Shown piece by piece: positions 52,042-60,508 of a stretch of DNA of 64,000 nucleotides. This DNA is from Rhizobium subbaraonis (lineage in GTDB: Bacteria; Pseudomonadota; Alphaproteobacteria; Rhizobiales; Rhizobiaceae). Below the pieces are notes generated by a model. It was not told the origin of the DNA. It did no database searches and saw only the letters and a list, made by a program, of their open reading frames with translations. Made by a program: the position numbers and the translations under genes. Within the stretch, counting starts at the first letter, position 1. Every line of letters starts with the position of its first letter. The DNA lies in the NCBI RefSeq assembly GCF_900220975.1, contig NZ_OBQD01000002.1, positions 368,461 to 432,460 of the forward strand, in the 5' to 3' direction.

Positions 52042-53130
52042 ATGCGTGACATCCTCAACGCAAAAATGAGCCGCCGTGGCGTGCTCGGTGCCGGCGCCGC
52101 CGGCGTATCGCTGCTGGCGATGCCCTCGATCCTGCGGGCACAGGAAAAGTCGCTGAAGATCGGCGTCTATGGTGGTTACTTCAAGGATTCGTTCGACAAG
52201 AATATCTTTCCCGAATTCACGAAGGCCACGGGCATTGCCGTGGAATCGGTCGCAGAGCCGACCGGCGAAGCATGGCTTGTCCAGCTCGAGCAGGCCGCAC
52301 GCGCGGGCCAGGCACCCGCCGACGTCTCGATGATGTCGCAGGTCGCCATGCTGAAGGGACAGGCAACCGAACTCTGGGCGCCGCTGGACACGGGTAAGAT
52401 CAAGAACGCCGCCAACCTGCTCGACCGGTTCGTCAACAAGTATCCGGACGGCCGCGTCGCCGGCATCGGCGCCGTCGCCTGGTACATCACGCTGGTCACC
52501 AATACCGACGTCTACAAGGAAGCACCTGACAGCTGGGCCGCGTTCTGGGATCCAGCCAACGCCGACAAGCTCGGCCTGCTGGCGCTCGTCTCCAACTCCT
52601 TCCTGCTCGAAGTGACGGCCAAGACGTTTATGGGCGGGACGAACGCTCTTGATACCGAAGAAGGCATCCTCAAGGCCTTCGAAAAACTTGCCGAAGTGAA
52701 GCCGAACGTTGCGCTGTGGTATCGTGACGAAGCCCAGTTCGAACAGGCGCTGAAGTCCGGCGAGATCCCGATGGGCCAGTACTACCACGATGTCACCGGC
52801 CTTGCCGCCGCAGACGGACATCCGGTCCGCTCCACCTTCCCGAAGGAAGGCGGCATCCAGGATTCGGGCTGCTGGGCCCTGTCGCGCGCCTCGAAGAAGG
52901 CCGAGGAGGCGCATGTCTTCATCGACTACATGAGCCAGCCGTCGATCCAGGCCATCCTGTCGCGCAAGGTCGGTACCGCGCCTACGGTCAAGCGCGAACT
53001 GCTCGACCTGACAGACGCCGAATTCGCCGCCGTTTCGTCCGACATCGAGCCGATCGTTCCGCGCTACGACCTCTATCAGACCAAGTCCGACTGGCTGAAC
53101 CAGAAATGGACCGAACTGATCGTCGGCTGA
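52042..53130 (+). CDS. Pot-type ABC solute-binding protein with Tat signal
   Basis: 362 residues. The N-terminus MSRRGVLGAGAAGVSLLA fits a Tat signal (S-R-R-x-x-L pattern slightly altered), cut about residue 34 after RAQ. The fold is family-1 binding protein of the spermidine/putrescine/opine type: LKIGVYGGYFKDSFDKNIFPEFTKATGIAVE and AGIGAVAWYITLVTNTDVY. It should catch a cationic polyamine- or guanidino-like compound for the ATPase and permeases downstream. Confidence 0.88.
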   Translation: MRDILNAKMSRRGVLGAGAAGVSLLAMPSILRAQEKSLKIGVYGGYFKDSFDKNIFPEFTKATGIAVESVAEPTGEAWLVQLEQAARAGQAPADVSMMSQVAMLKGQATELWAPLDTGKIKNAANLLDRFVNKYPDGRVAGIGAVAWYITLVTNTDVYKEAPDSWAAFWDPANADKLGLLALVSNSFLLEVTAKTFMGGTNALDTEEGILKAFEKLAEVKPNVALWYRDEAQFEQALKSGEIPMGQYYHDVTGLAAADGHPVRSTFPKEGGIQDSGCWALSRASKKAEEAHVFIDYMSQPSIQAILSRKVGTAPTVKRELLDLTDAEFAAVSSDIEPIVPRYDLYQTKSDWLNQKWTELIVG

Positions 53131-53209
53131 ACGCGCGATCTCACTTCCGCCTTGCGACCATCTCCCCGCCAGGCGCGTGGAGTATCTAAAGCGGCAGACT
53201 CCGCACATT

Positions 53210-53236
53210 CCCTCTCCCCGCCAGCCGGGGAGAGGG
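53210..53236. repeat. Intergenic hairpin repeat (CCCTCTCCCC...GGGGAGAGGG)
   Basis: CCCTCTCCCCG, 5-base loop, CGGGGAGAGGG, then CTAGGGTGAGGGGCA. This GC-rich imperfect palindrome looks like the short dispersed repeats common between genes in rhizobial genomes. Placed between the binding-protein and ATPase genes, it may stabilise or attenuate the transcript. Only one copy is in the window, so its dispersion cannot be shown. Confidence 0.55.
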
Positions 53237-53295
53237 CTAGGGTGAGGGGCAGTTTCACAACCTGAATGCTCGCGAACCCGCCGAGCGGAGAAAAA

Positions 53296-54333
53296 ATGTC
53301 CGGACTGGCACTACAGAACATCACCAAGCAATTCGGCACCTTCACCGCAGTGAAGAACGTCAGCCTCACCGTGCCGCACGGCACCTTCGTCTGCCTGCTC
53401 GGCCCCTCCGGATGCGGCAAGACGACGTTGATGCGCATGATCGCAGGTCTCGACCTTCCGACCGAAGGCGCGATCAAGCTGGACGACGCCGACATTACCC
53501 GCGTACCGACCCACAAGCGCGACCTCGGCATGGTGTTCCAGTCGCTGGCGCTCTTTCCGCACCTCACCGTCGGCGAGAACATCGCCTATTCGCTTCGCAT
53601 CCGCGGCGTGGGCAAGGAAGATCAAAAGAAGCGGGTGGACGAACTTCTTTCGATGATCCACCTGAGCGGCTATGCCGACCGGCCCGTGGCCAAGCTGTCC
53701 GGTGGTCAACGACAGCGCGTGGCGATCGCGCGTGCGCTTGCCATTTCGCCGAAGCTCTTCCTGCTCGACGAGCCGCTTTCGGCCCTTGACGCAAAGCTGC
53801 GCGAGGCGATGCAGGTGGAGTTGCGCCAGCTCCAGCAGCGCCTCGGTATCACCACCATAGTCGTCACCCACGACCAGCGCGAGGCCATGACCATGGCCGA
53901 CACCGTCGTCGTGATGAACAGCGGCGAGATCCGCCAGGCGGCCGCACCGGTCGAAATCTACCGGCGACCCGCCGACACTTTTGTCGCCGACTTCATCGGC
54001 ATGACCAACCTCTTCGATTTCACCGCCGATAGCGCCGGCCGCACCAATGCGCTGGGCTCCTCGATCGAGGGGCTACAGGTTCCCGGCGGCCTTTCCAAGG
54101 GCGTGCTTTCAGTCCGCCCGGAAGACGTTCACCTGACCGCTCCCGGCCACGGCGCGATTGCGGGACGGGTCACTTTCGTCCGCGACCTCGGCGGCACGAT
54201 CGAGACCTTCGTCGAGGCGGGCGGCAAGCAGATCGTCGCCGTTTCCATGCCACACGCGCGGCCCGATGTGACCGTCGGCCAGGACGTCGGCATCAAGCTT
54301 TCGCCGGACGCCTGCGTGGTGCTGAAATCATGA
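53296..54333 (+). CDS. Pot-type ABC ATPase
   Basis: 345 residues. Walker A GPSGCGKT, Q-loop MVFQSLALFPHLTV, LSGGQRQRVAIARAL, LFLLDEPLSALD and VTHDQREAM are intact; a TOBE domain (GVLSVRPEDVHLTAPG) follows from about 240. The ATG at 53296 has GAGCGGAG upstream; an in-frame start at 53266 lies in the repeat-rich spacer. Stop overlaps the permease start (ATGA). Confidence 0.92.
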   Translation: MSGLALQNITKQFGTFTAVKNVSLTVPHGTFVCLLGPSGCGKTTLMRMIAGLDLPTEGAIKLDDADITRVPTHKRDLGMVFQSLALFPHLTVGENIAYSLRIRGVGKEDQKKRVDELLSMIHLSGYADRPVAKLSGGQRQRVAIARALAISPKLFLLDEPLSALDAKLREAMQVELRQLQQRLGITTIVVTHDQREAMTMADTVVVMNSGEIRQAAAPVEIYRRPADTFVADFIGMTNLFDFTADSAGRTNALGSSIEGLQVPGGLSKGVLSVRPEDVHLTAPGHGAIAGRVTFVRDLGGTIETFVEAGGKQIVAVSMPHARPDVTVGQDVGIKLSPDACVVLKS

Positions 54334-55184
54334 GACGCGAGGCGCCGCAGAAGCTTTCCGACTACGGCCCGCTGCTGTTTCCGGCGGGCATGCTGATCGT
54401 GTTCTTCGTCATTCCCTTTGCGACGATGATCGCCGTATCCTTCTTCAAGCGCGACCCGGCCGGCTTCTATTCGACCGCCTTCGTCTTCGACAACTACGCC
54501 CGCTTCCTCAGCCTCTTCTTCGGCAAGGTCCTGGGCTTCTCGCTGTTTCTAGCGATCGCGGTGGCAATCTGCTGCGTTCTGCTGGCCGTACCTTTCACAT
54601 ATCTTCTCTCGCGGTCCAGCCGCAGGACACAGGTCGTCTGGCTCGTCGGGCTGCTGTCGGTGCTGTCCCTTTCCGAGGTCATCATCGGCTTTGCCTGGTC
54701 GACGCTGTTTTCGCGCACCGCCGGCATCACCAATCTGCTGGTCGCCATCGGGCTGATGAGCCAGCCGGTAGCCCTCAATCCGAGCTTCGGAGCAGTGCTG
54801 ACGGCGATGGTGTACCAGGCTCTGCCCTATACCGTGCTCGTACTCTATCCGGCGCTCGTCCGCCTCGACCCGACGCTGACGGAAGCGGCACGCACACTTG
54901 GCGCTTCCCCGATCACGTCGTTCTTCACCGTGGTCGTTCCGGCGCTCCGCAACACCATCATGGCCACGCTGATCATGGTGTTCATCTTCGCGCTCGGTTC
55001 CTACCTGCTTCCGCAGATCCTGGGCAGACCGCAGCATTGGACATTGTCCGTCCTCATCACCGACCAGGCGATCTACCAGTCGAACATGCCGTTCGCCGCC
55101 GCGATGGCCGTGTTCCTCGTCCTCGTCACCCTCGGCCTCGTCGGCCTGACGCTGCTTGCCGGACGCAAGGGAGAAGCAGCATGA
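54330..55184 (+). CDS. Pot-type ABC permease (PotB-like)
   Basis: 284 residues, six helices, with loop LTEAARTLGASPITSFFTVVVPALR (about 185-210) for ATPase contact. Starts within the ATPase stop and its stop overlaps the next permease start, so all are translationally coupled. Confidence 0.9.
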   Translation: MRREAPQKLSDYGPLLFPAGMLIVFFVIPFATMIAVSFFKRDPAGFYSTAFVFDNYARFLSLFFGKVLGFSLFLAIAVAICCVLLAVPFTYLLSRSSRRTQVVWLVGLLSVLSLSEVIIGFAWSTLFSRTAGITNLLVAIGLMSQPVALNPSFGAVLTAMVYQALPYTVLVLYPALVRLDPTLTEAARTLGASPITSFFTVVVPALRNTIMATLIMVFIFALGSYLLPQILGRPQHWTLSVLITDQAIYQSNMPFAAAMAVFLVLVTLGLVGLTLLAGRKGEAA

Positions 55185-55981
55185 ATGTGTTTCTCCAACG
55201 CGTGTATCTCGGTCTGGTCGGCCTGTTCCTGCTGCTCCCGCTGATGGTCGTCGCCGGCGTCTCGGTCAACGAGAAGCAGACGCTTGCCTTCCCCCCGCAG
55301 GGCTTTTCCCTTTCCTGGTACGGCGAGATCTTCGCCAACCCCGAATGGCGGAATGCGCTGCTGGCCTCCATCACGCTGGCCGCAGTCTCCGCGGCACTCG
55401 CGCTTGCCATCGCCCTGCCGCTCGCCTGGTTTCTCTGGCGGCGACACGCGCCCTGGGCAAACGTCTTCCAGCTCTTGGGAATTGCCCCCTTCACCCTGCC
55501 GCCGGTCATCACCGCCCTCGGCCTCCTCACATTCTGGGCGACGACCGGCTTTTACGGCCAGCCGTGGACGGCAGCCATCAGCCACGCGATCTTCTTCGTC
55601 ACGTTGCCGCTCGTCACGCTGTCGCTCGGGTTTTCTTCGATAGACCGCTCGCTGGTCGAGGCTGCGGCAACGATGGGTGCCGACGACAGGACGATTTTCC
55701 GCACGGTCGTGCTGCCTTTGATCCTGCCCTATCTCGTTTCCGGATACGCCTTTGCCTTCGTGCTGTCGCTCAACGAATACATCGTTGCCTACATGACCGT
55801 CGGCTTCACCATGGAGACGTTGCCGATCAAGATCTTCAATGCGCTGCGCTACGGTTACACGCCGACCATGGCGTCGGTAACGATCCTGTTCGTTGCAATC
55901 GCCGCATTGATCTTCAGTCTCGTGGCGCGCTTCGGCGACCTGCCGAAGCTGCTTGGCGCCATGTCGAACAACGACAAATGA
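55181..55981 (+). CDS. Pot-type ABC permease (PotC-like)
   Basis: 266 residues, six helices, with SLVEAAATMGADDRTIFRTVVLPLI as the EAA loop. The ATG at 55181 lies in the overlap with the previous gene (ATGA). Followed after 40 bp by the carbon-nitrogen hydrolase gene. Confidence 0.9.
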   Translation: MNVFLQRVYLGLVGLFLLLPLMVVAGVSVNEKQTLAFPPQGFSLSWYGEIFANPEWRNALLASITLAAVSAALALAIALPLAWFLWRRHAPWANVFQLLGIAPFTLPPVITALGLLTFWATTGFYGQPWTAAISHAIFFVTLPLVTLSLGFSSIDRSLVEAAATMGADDRTIFRTVVLPLILPYLVSGYAFAFVLSLNEYIVAYMTVGFTMETLPIKIFNALRYGYTPTMASVTILFVAIAALIFSLVARFGDLPKLLGAMSNNDK

Positions 55982-56021
55982 ACCGGCATTGCGTCAAGGA
56001 CATGCCTGGAGGAGGCGGACG

Positions 56022-56801
56022 ATGAAGATCGCAGCTTTGCAGATGCAGGCCGTGCCCGGCGACATCGAAGCGAACCTCGCGCGGATTGCAAGCGCCGCCA
56101 GAGAGGCCGCCGCTGCAGGAGCCAGGCTGCTGATCGCGCCCGAACTCGCGGTGAACGGCTACGGAGCCGCAGATGCCTTCGCCCACCACGCTTCTCCCGC
56201 CGACGGGGAACTGGTAGGCCAGCTTGCCGCAATCGCGCGCGCGAACGGACTGGCGCTGGTCGCGGGCTTTGCCGAGAAGGACGGTGACGCCGTCTATAAC
56301 AGCGCCGTCTTCACCGACGGGATCGGTACCAACGCCGTCTATCGCAAGACTTGCCTCTACGGCGACTACGAACGGCAATGGTTTCGGGCGGAAGCGCCGG
56401 CCACGGTTCAGGTGAAACTGGGAGCGCTCAACCTCGGCCTGCTGATCTGCTACGACGTGGAGTTTCCCGAAAACGTCCGCCGGCTGGCCCTGGCCGGTGT
56501 CGATCTCGTCGTGGTTCCGACAGCGCTGCCGCGCGGCGCATCCGGCACCTTTATCGCCGAGCGCATGATCCAGGTCCGCGCCTTCGAAAACCAGGTCTTC
56601 GTCGCCTATGTCGATCATTGCGGCGACGACGGGCTGTTCGCCTATGCGGGGCTGTCGCGCATCGCCGCCCCCGACGGAACGGTTCTCGCCGCAGCACCCG
56701 CAGAGGGCGAGGCCTTGATCTTCGCCGAGATCGAGCCGGGCGGCTACGCCGTCTCGAAGGCGGAAAATACCTACCTGCGGGATGTCGCCCTCGTCCGCTG
56801 A
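56022..56801 (+). CDS. Carbon-nitrogen hydrolase (nitrilase superfamily amidase)
   Basis: 259 residues with the Glu-Lys-Cys triad of the family: E41 in LLIAPELAVNGY, Lys in YRKTCLYGDYE, Cys in LLICYDVEFPE. GGxG tail absent. It ends the Pot-type operon. In the known arginine monooxygenase pathway an amidase turns 4-guanidinobutyramide into 4-guanidinobutyrate, the substrate of a ureohydrolase, so the two enzymes of this operon could be consecutive steps. This is inference. The start ATG 56022 has GGAGGCGG ahead. Confidence 0.85.
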   Translation: MKIAALQMQAVPGDIEANLARIASAAREAAAAGARLLIAPELAVNGYGAADAFAHHASPADGELVGQLAAIARANGLALVAGFAEKDGDAVYNSAVFTDGIGTNAVYRKTCLYGDYERQWFRAEAPATVQVKLGALNLGLLICYDVEFPENVRRLALAGVDLVVVPTALPRGASGTFIAERMIQVRAFENQVFVAYVDHCGDDGLFAYAGLSRIAAPDGTVLAAAPAEGEALIFAEIEPGGYAVSKAENTYLRDVALVR

Positions 56802-57267
56802 AGAAGTACAACCTCAAGTACTTCCATTTCTTTCCACGGAACATTCAATAGCCGGAAGGAACCGGCAAGACATCTGTCTTTTTTCTGCCCAGTTTCGATT
56901 TTGGTGGGGGGAAAATTAAGTCGGCATTAACTGCAAGGACGCAATGTCACTGCAACCATTCGTGTGTGCCCCGGCAACCACGAACAGGGGCGGCCCCTTC
57001 CGCATGACGCGGTCCCATCACGGGCCTTTCCAACAATCATAGGCACTGAACCACAAGCGCGCGACGTTTCTCGCGCCCGCGATGGTCGATGTTTCTCCCG
57101 TGCGGTTTCGAAGACCGTCGCGACAGCGGAGCCGTGCGCGTGACGACGCGCGGCCCGGCGCGCGCGCTCGTCGCCGATCGACCGGCCTCAAACCTGCGGC
57201 CTACGCCGCGGCCAAGATCTCGGTTCCGTCGAAAGGCGGGGCTTGCACGCGTTCAAGGTATGAAGAC
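56802..57267. other. Intergenic stretch, possible terminator at 56851-56884
   Basis: 466 bp with no supported gene. GCCGG-AAGGAA-CCGGC followed by AAGACATCTGTCTTTTTT may end the amidase transcript. Beyond it I see no recognisable promoter or repeat. The 3' part (57082-57267) is an open frame in phase with the STAS gene but lacks homology and a good ribosome-binding site. The che operon promoter must lie here. Confidence 0.5.
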
Positions 57268-57600
57268 ATGAGCGATCCGCAGACTATTCAACCCCACGGC
57301 ACCGTCCTTCCGCCAAGCCTCTCCATTCGCAATGCCACCACCGTCCGCGACCTCCTCCAGGCGGCATTCGAAAGCACCGATCCGGTAATGCTCAGCGTAC
57401 CCGATGATGCGGATATCGATCTCAGCTTCCTGCAGCTTGTCGAAGCAGCGCGGCGCCACGCGGAACTCAACGGCCGCGCCTTCGGCCTGCAGAAGCCCGC
57501 CATGGGCAATCTTCTCTCTACCCTGGAGCGCGCCGGCTTCATCACCGCCATGACCCCGCGCGACCGCGAATTCTGGCTTCATCGGAAGGAACAACAATGA
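57268..57600 (+). CDS. STAS-domain protein of the chemotaxis operon
   Basis: 110 residues. The pattern LSIRNATTVRDLLQAAFESTDPVMLSVPDDADIDLSFLQLVEAARRHAELNGRAF matches a STAS domain, with D-x-D-L-S at the switch site (Ser 71 or so). Such proteins head several alphaproteobacterial che operons. The start at 57268 is the first ATG of the domain; stop overlaps cheY (ATGA). Confidence 0.8.
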   Translation: MSDPQTIQPHGTVLPPSLSIRNATTVRDLLQAAFESTDPVMLSVPDDADIDLSFLQLVEAARRHAELNGRAFGLQKPAMGNLLSTLERAGFITAMTPRDREFWLHRKEQQ

Positions 57601-57965
57601 GCGCCCACATTCTCACCGTCGATGACTCGGCAAGCATTCGCCTGACCACGAAGATCGCCCTGACCGGTGCGGGCTATCAGGTGACCGAAGCGGTGGACGG
57701 TCTCGATGGTCTGAACAAGGCCAAGGCCGGCACATTCGACATGATCGTGACCGATCTCAATATGCCGAACATGAACGGCCTTGCGATGATCGAGGCACTG
57801 CGCAGTTCGCCGGCGCACACGGGCATACCGATCATCTTTCTCACGACGGAATCGGACGCGGAAATGAAGAGCAGGGCCAAGGCAGCCGGCGCCACCGGCT
57901 GGATCACCAAGCCCTTTGATCCCGAACAGCTCGTCAAGATCGCAAAGAAGGTTCTCGGCAAATGA
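57597..57965 (+). CDS. cheY: CheY-type response regulator
   Basis: 122 residues, receiver domain only. Acidic pocket D9-D10, phosphoacceptor D53 in VTDLNMPNMNG, Thr in LTTES and Lys in ITKPFDP. Phosphorylated by CheA, it acts on the motor or as a phosphate sink. Overlaps STAS and cheA genes by 4 bp each. Confidence 0.93.
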   Translation: MSAHILTVDDSASIRLTTKIALTGAGYQVTEAVDGLDGLNKAKAGTFDMIVTDLNMPNMNGLAMIEALRSSPAHTGIPIIFLTTESDAEMKSRAKAAGATGWITKPFDPEQLVKIAKKVLGK

Positions 57966-59980
57966 CGACACTGGACCCGATCCAGGTATTCAGGACGGAA
58001 GCCGCCGAGCTCTTCGAACAGATAGAAGGCGGCCTTCTGGATCTGCTGCACGATCTGTCCAATCAGGACCAGATAGACGCCGTCTTCCGCGGCCTCCACA
58101 CACTCAAGGGCTCCGGCGCCATGTTTGGCTTCGAGGCCCTTGCCGCATTTACCCACCACTGCGAGACCGCCTTCGATCGCGTACGCAAGGGCGAAGTGTC
58201 GGCCAGTGCTGAGCTCGTTGCCTGCGTTCTCGCCGCCCAGGACCACATGAAGGCTCTGGTGGACAGGCCGAATGGCGACAATGCCGAAGAAGGCGACCGT
58301 CTCCTCGCCGAACTGCAGGCCGCCGTCGGCGGGCAGGGGGGCAGCGGCACGGTGGTGACGCCGCCGCTCGCAGCAAACGCTCCTGTCGCAGCAGATACTG
58401 CGGCGACGACCTGGAAGCTCTCGTTCCGCCTGCCGTCCAATGCGATGGCCAACGGCACCAACCCTCTCGGTCTTCTCGACGAACTGCGCGAACTCGGCAC
58501 TTGCGAGATCAGGGCTGACCTCTCCAAGGTTCCCGGTCTCAACCAGATCGAACCGGCGGACCTGTATGTATCCTGGCAGGTCACGCTGACGACGTACCAG
58601 CCGCGCTCGGCGATCGACGACGTCTTCATCTTCGTCATGGACGAGATGGAGCTCCAGATCGAACAGCAGTCGTCCACCGCACCCATCGCAGGCGTCAAGG
58701 CCCCGGACACGCCTGCCGCACCCGCGGCTGAAAAAGCCGTCATGGAGCCGCAGGCGAGGGCCGAAGCATCAACGCCGGCAGTTGCCGAGGCGAAAAACGG
58801 CAAGGCCGCCGAGAACGTCCGCGTCCCGGCCGAACGCCTCGACGAACTGATGGACCGGGTCGGCGAACTCGTCATCGCCCAGTCGCGGCTGTCCCAGCTT
58901 GCCGGCTCCAGCGTCGACATCCAGCTGCGCGCGGTTTCGGAGGATGTGGAACGCCTGTCCGGCGAACTGCGCGACACGATGATGGTGCTGCGCATGGTTC
59001 CCGTGACCCAGCTGTTCTCCCGTTTCCGCCGCCTCGTGCATGATCTCGCCCGCGAGACCGGCAAGATGATCGAGCTGGAATTCGAAGGAGAGACGACCGA
59101 AGTCGACAAGACGGTCATCGAGCGCCTCGCCGATCCGCTCGTGCATCTGGTGCGCAATTCCATCGACCACGGGCTGGAGCTCCCGGACGAACGCATCGCC
59201 GCCGGCAAGGATCGCTCCGGCCGCGTCCTTCTGTCCGCGCGACAATCAGGCGGCGAGGTCATAATCACCATCAAGGACGACGGTCGGGGCATCAACCGCG
59301 AACGCGTCCGGGCAAAAGCAGAAGCTTCCGGGCTCGTTCAGCCCGGCCAGCAGCTGATGGATCAGGAACTGCTGCAGCTCATCTTCCAGCCGGGCTTCTC
59401 CACCGCAGCCCAGGTGACGAACCTTTCGGGACGCGGTGTGGGCATGGACGTGGTCAAGAAGACCGTGGAGGCATTGCGCGGCGTCATCGACATCCGCAGC
59501 GAACCGGGCAAGGGCTCCGAGATCTCGCTGCGCATTCCGCTGACGCTGGCGATCATCGACGGGCTGCTCGTCCGCGTCGGATCAGGCAACTATGTGATCC
59601 CGCTGTCGGCCGTCGAGGAATGCCTGGAACTCTCGCTCGAAGAAGACCTGCGCTCCCGCGGACGGAGCTTCATCTCGCTGCGCGACAGCCTGGTGCCGTA
59701 TCTGCGCCTCCGCGATCTCTTTCGGACCGGCACCGCACCCGATCCCTATCAGAAGGTCGTCGTCATCTCGACCGGCGACGAGCGGATCGGGCTGGTGGTC
59801 GACCAGATCATCGGCGACCATCAGACTGTGATCAAATCCATGTCCAAGCTCCATCATGACGTCGTGACATTCTCCGGCGCGACCATTCTGGGCGACGGAA
59901 GCGTCGCGCTCATTCTGGACGTGATCCACCTCATCAACGTCGGACAACAGCAGGAGGCGCAATTGCGGGCCGCAGGATGA
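57962..59980 (+). CDS. cheA: Chemotaxis histidine kinase CheA
   Basis: 672 residues: P1 phosphotransfer domain with H46 in FRGLHTLKGSG, a middle domain (about 135-235) unlike the classic P2 CheY-binding domain, P3 dimer hairpin (RVPAERLDELMDRVGELVIAQSRL), ATPase core (HLVRNSIDHGLELP, DDGRGI, GRGVGMDVVKKTV) and a C-terminal CheW-like domain (LRDSLVPYLRLRDLF). Overlaps cheY and cheW by 4 bp, so it forms the array in fixed ratio with them. Confidence 0.95.
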   Translation: MTTLDPIQVFRTEAAELFEQIEGGLLDLLHDLSNQDQIDAVFRGLHTLKGSGAMFGFEALAAFTHHCETAFDRVRKGEVSASAELVACVLAAQDHMKALVDRPNGDNAEEGDRLLAELQAAVGGQGGSGTVVTPPLAANAPVAADTAATTWKLSFRLPSNAMANGTNPLGLLDELRELGTCEIRADLSKVPGLNQIEPADLYVSWQVTLTTYQPRSAIDDVFIFVMDEMELQIEQQSSTAPIAGVKAPDTPAAPAAEKAVMEPQARAEASTPAVAEAKNGKAAENVRVPAERLDELMDRVGELVIAQSRLSQLAGSSVDIQLRAVSEDVERLSGELRDTMMVLRMVPVTQLFSRFRRLVHDLARETGKMIELEFEGETTEVDKTVIERLADPLVHLVRNSIDHGLELPDERIAAGKDRSGRVLLSARQSGGEVIITIKDDGRGINRERVRAKAEASGLVQPGQQLMDQELLQLIFQPGFSTAAQVTNLSGRGVGMDVVKKTVEALRGVIDIRSEPGKGSEISLRIPLTLAIIDGLLVRVGSGNYVIPLSAVEECLELSLEEDLRSRGRSFISLRDSLVPYLRLRDLFRTGTAPDPYQKVVVISTGDERIGLVVDQIIGDHQTVIKSMSKLHHDVVTFSGATILGDGSVALILDVIHLINVGQQQEAQLRAAG

Positions 59981-60504
59981 CGATTGCAGCAAGCAAGCAC
60001 GATTTCGACAGGTTGTGGAACGGCGCCGAGGAACTCGCCGTGCTGACGTTCAACCTCAATGGCGAGACCTTCGCGATCGAAGCGATCGTGGTGCAGGAAA
60101 TCCTCGACCTGCTGCCTGAAACGAGCGTGCCCGGGTCCCAGGCCTTCGTCGGCAGCGTCATCAACTTCCGCGGGAAGGTTATCCCTCTCGCCGACATCCG
60201 GCTGGCCTTCGGCATGGAGGCGACCAGGCCGACCATCGACAGCCGCATCGTCGTGATCGAGCTCGACCTTAGTGGCGAACGGACGCTCATCGGTATTCGT
60301 ACCGACCGTGTCTATGAGGTGACCACTCTTTTGCGCGCGGCAAGTGAACCGCCTCCGAGCGTCGGCATGCGCTGGCGCGCCGACTACATCGATTGCCTCG
60401 TCAAGCGCGATGGCGAGTTCATCATCCTCCCAAACCTGGATGCTATTTTCAATTCGCGAGGGGAGCGTGCCGGCTCCGCAGCGGCAAATAGCGACGGAAG
60501 GTAA
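59977..60504 (+). CDS. cheW: CheW coupling protein
   Basis: 175 residues with the CheW double SH3-like barrel: VLTFNLNGETFAIEAIVVQEIL, VGSVINFRGKVIPLADIRLAFGM (the INFRG motif), and VGMRWRADYIDCLVKRDGEFIILPNLD. It links receptors to CheA. A short non-conserved C-terminal tail (SRGERAGSAAANSDGR) is extra. Ends 4 bp before the receptor gene. Confidence 0.93.
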   Translation: MTIAASKHDFDRLWNGAEELAVLTFNLNGETFAIEAIVVQEILDLLPETSVPGSQAFVGSVINFRGKVIPLADIRLAFGMEATRPTIDSRIVVIELDLSGERTLIGIRTDRVYEVTTLLRAASEPPPSVGMRWRADYIDCLVKRDGEFIILPNLDAIFNSRGERAGSAAANSDGR

Positions 60505-60508
60505 AACC

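Noticed and set aside
50749..53208. An 819-codon open frame on the minus strand
   Set aside because: It crosses the ureohydrolase and binding-protein genes in antisense and has no recognisable domain.
53161..53290. CRISPR-like or tandem repeat in the spacer before the Pot-type ATPase
   Set aside because: Only a single hairpin with a partial direct echo (GGTGAGGGG); no regular spacers.
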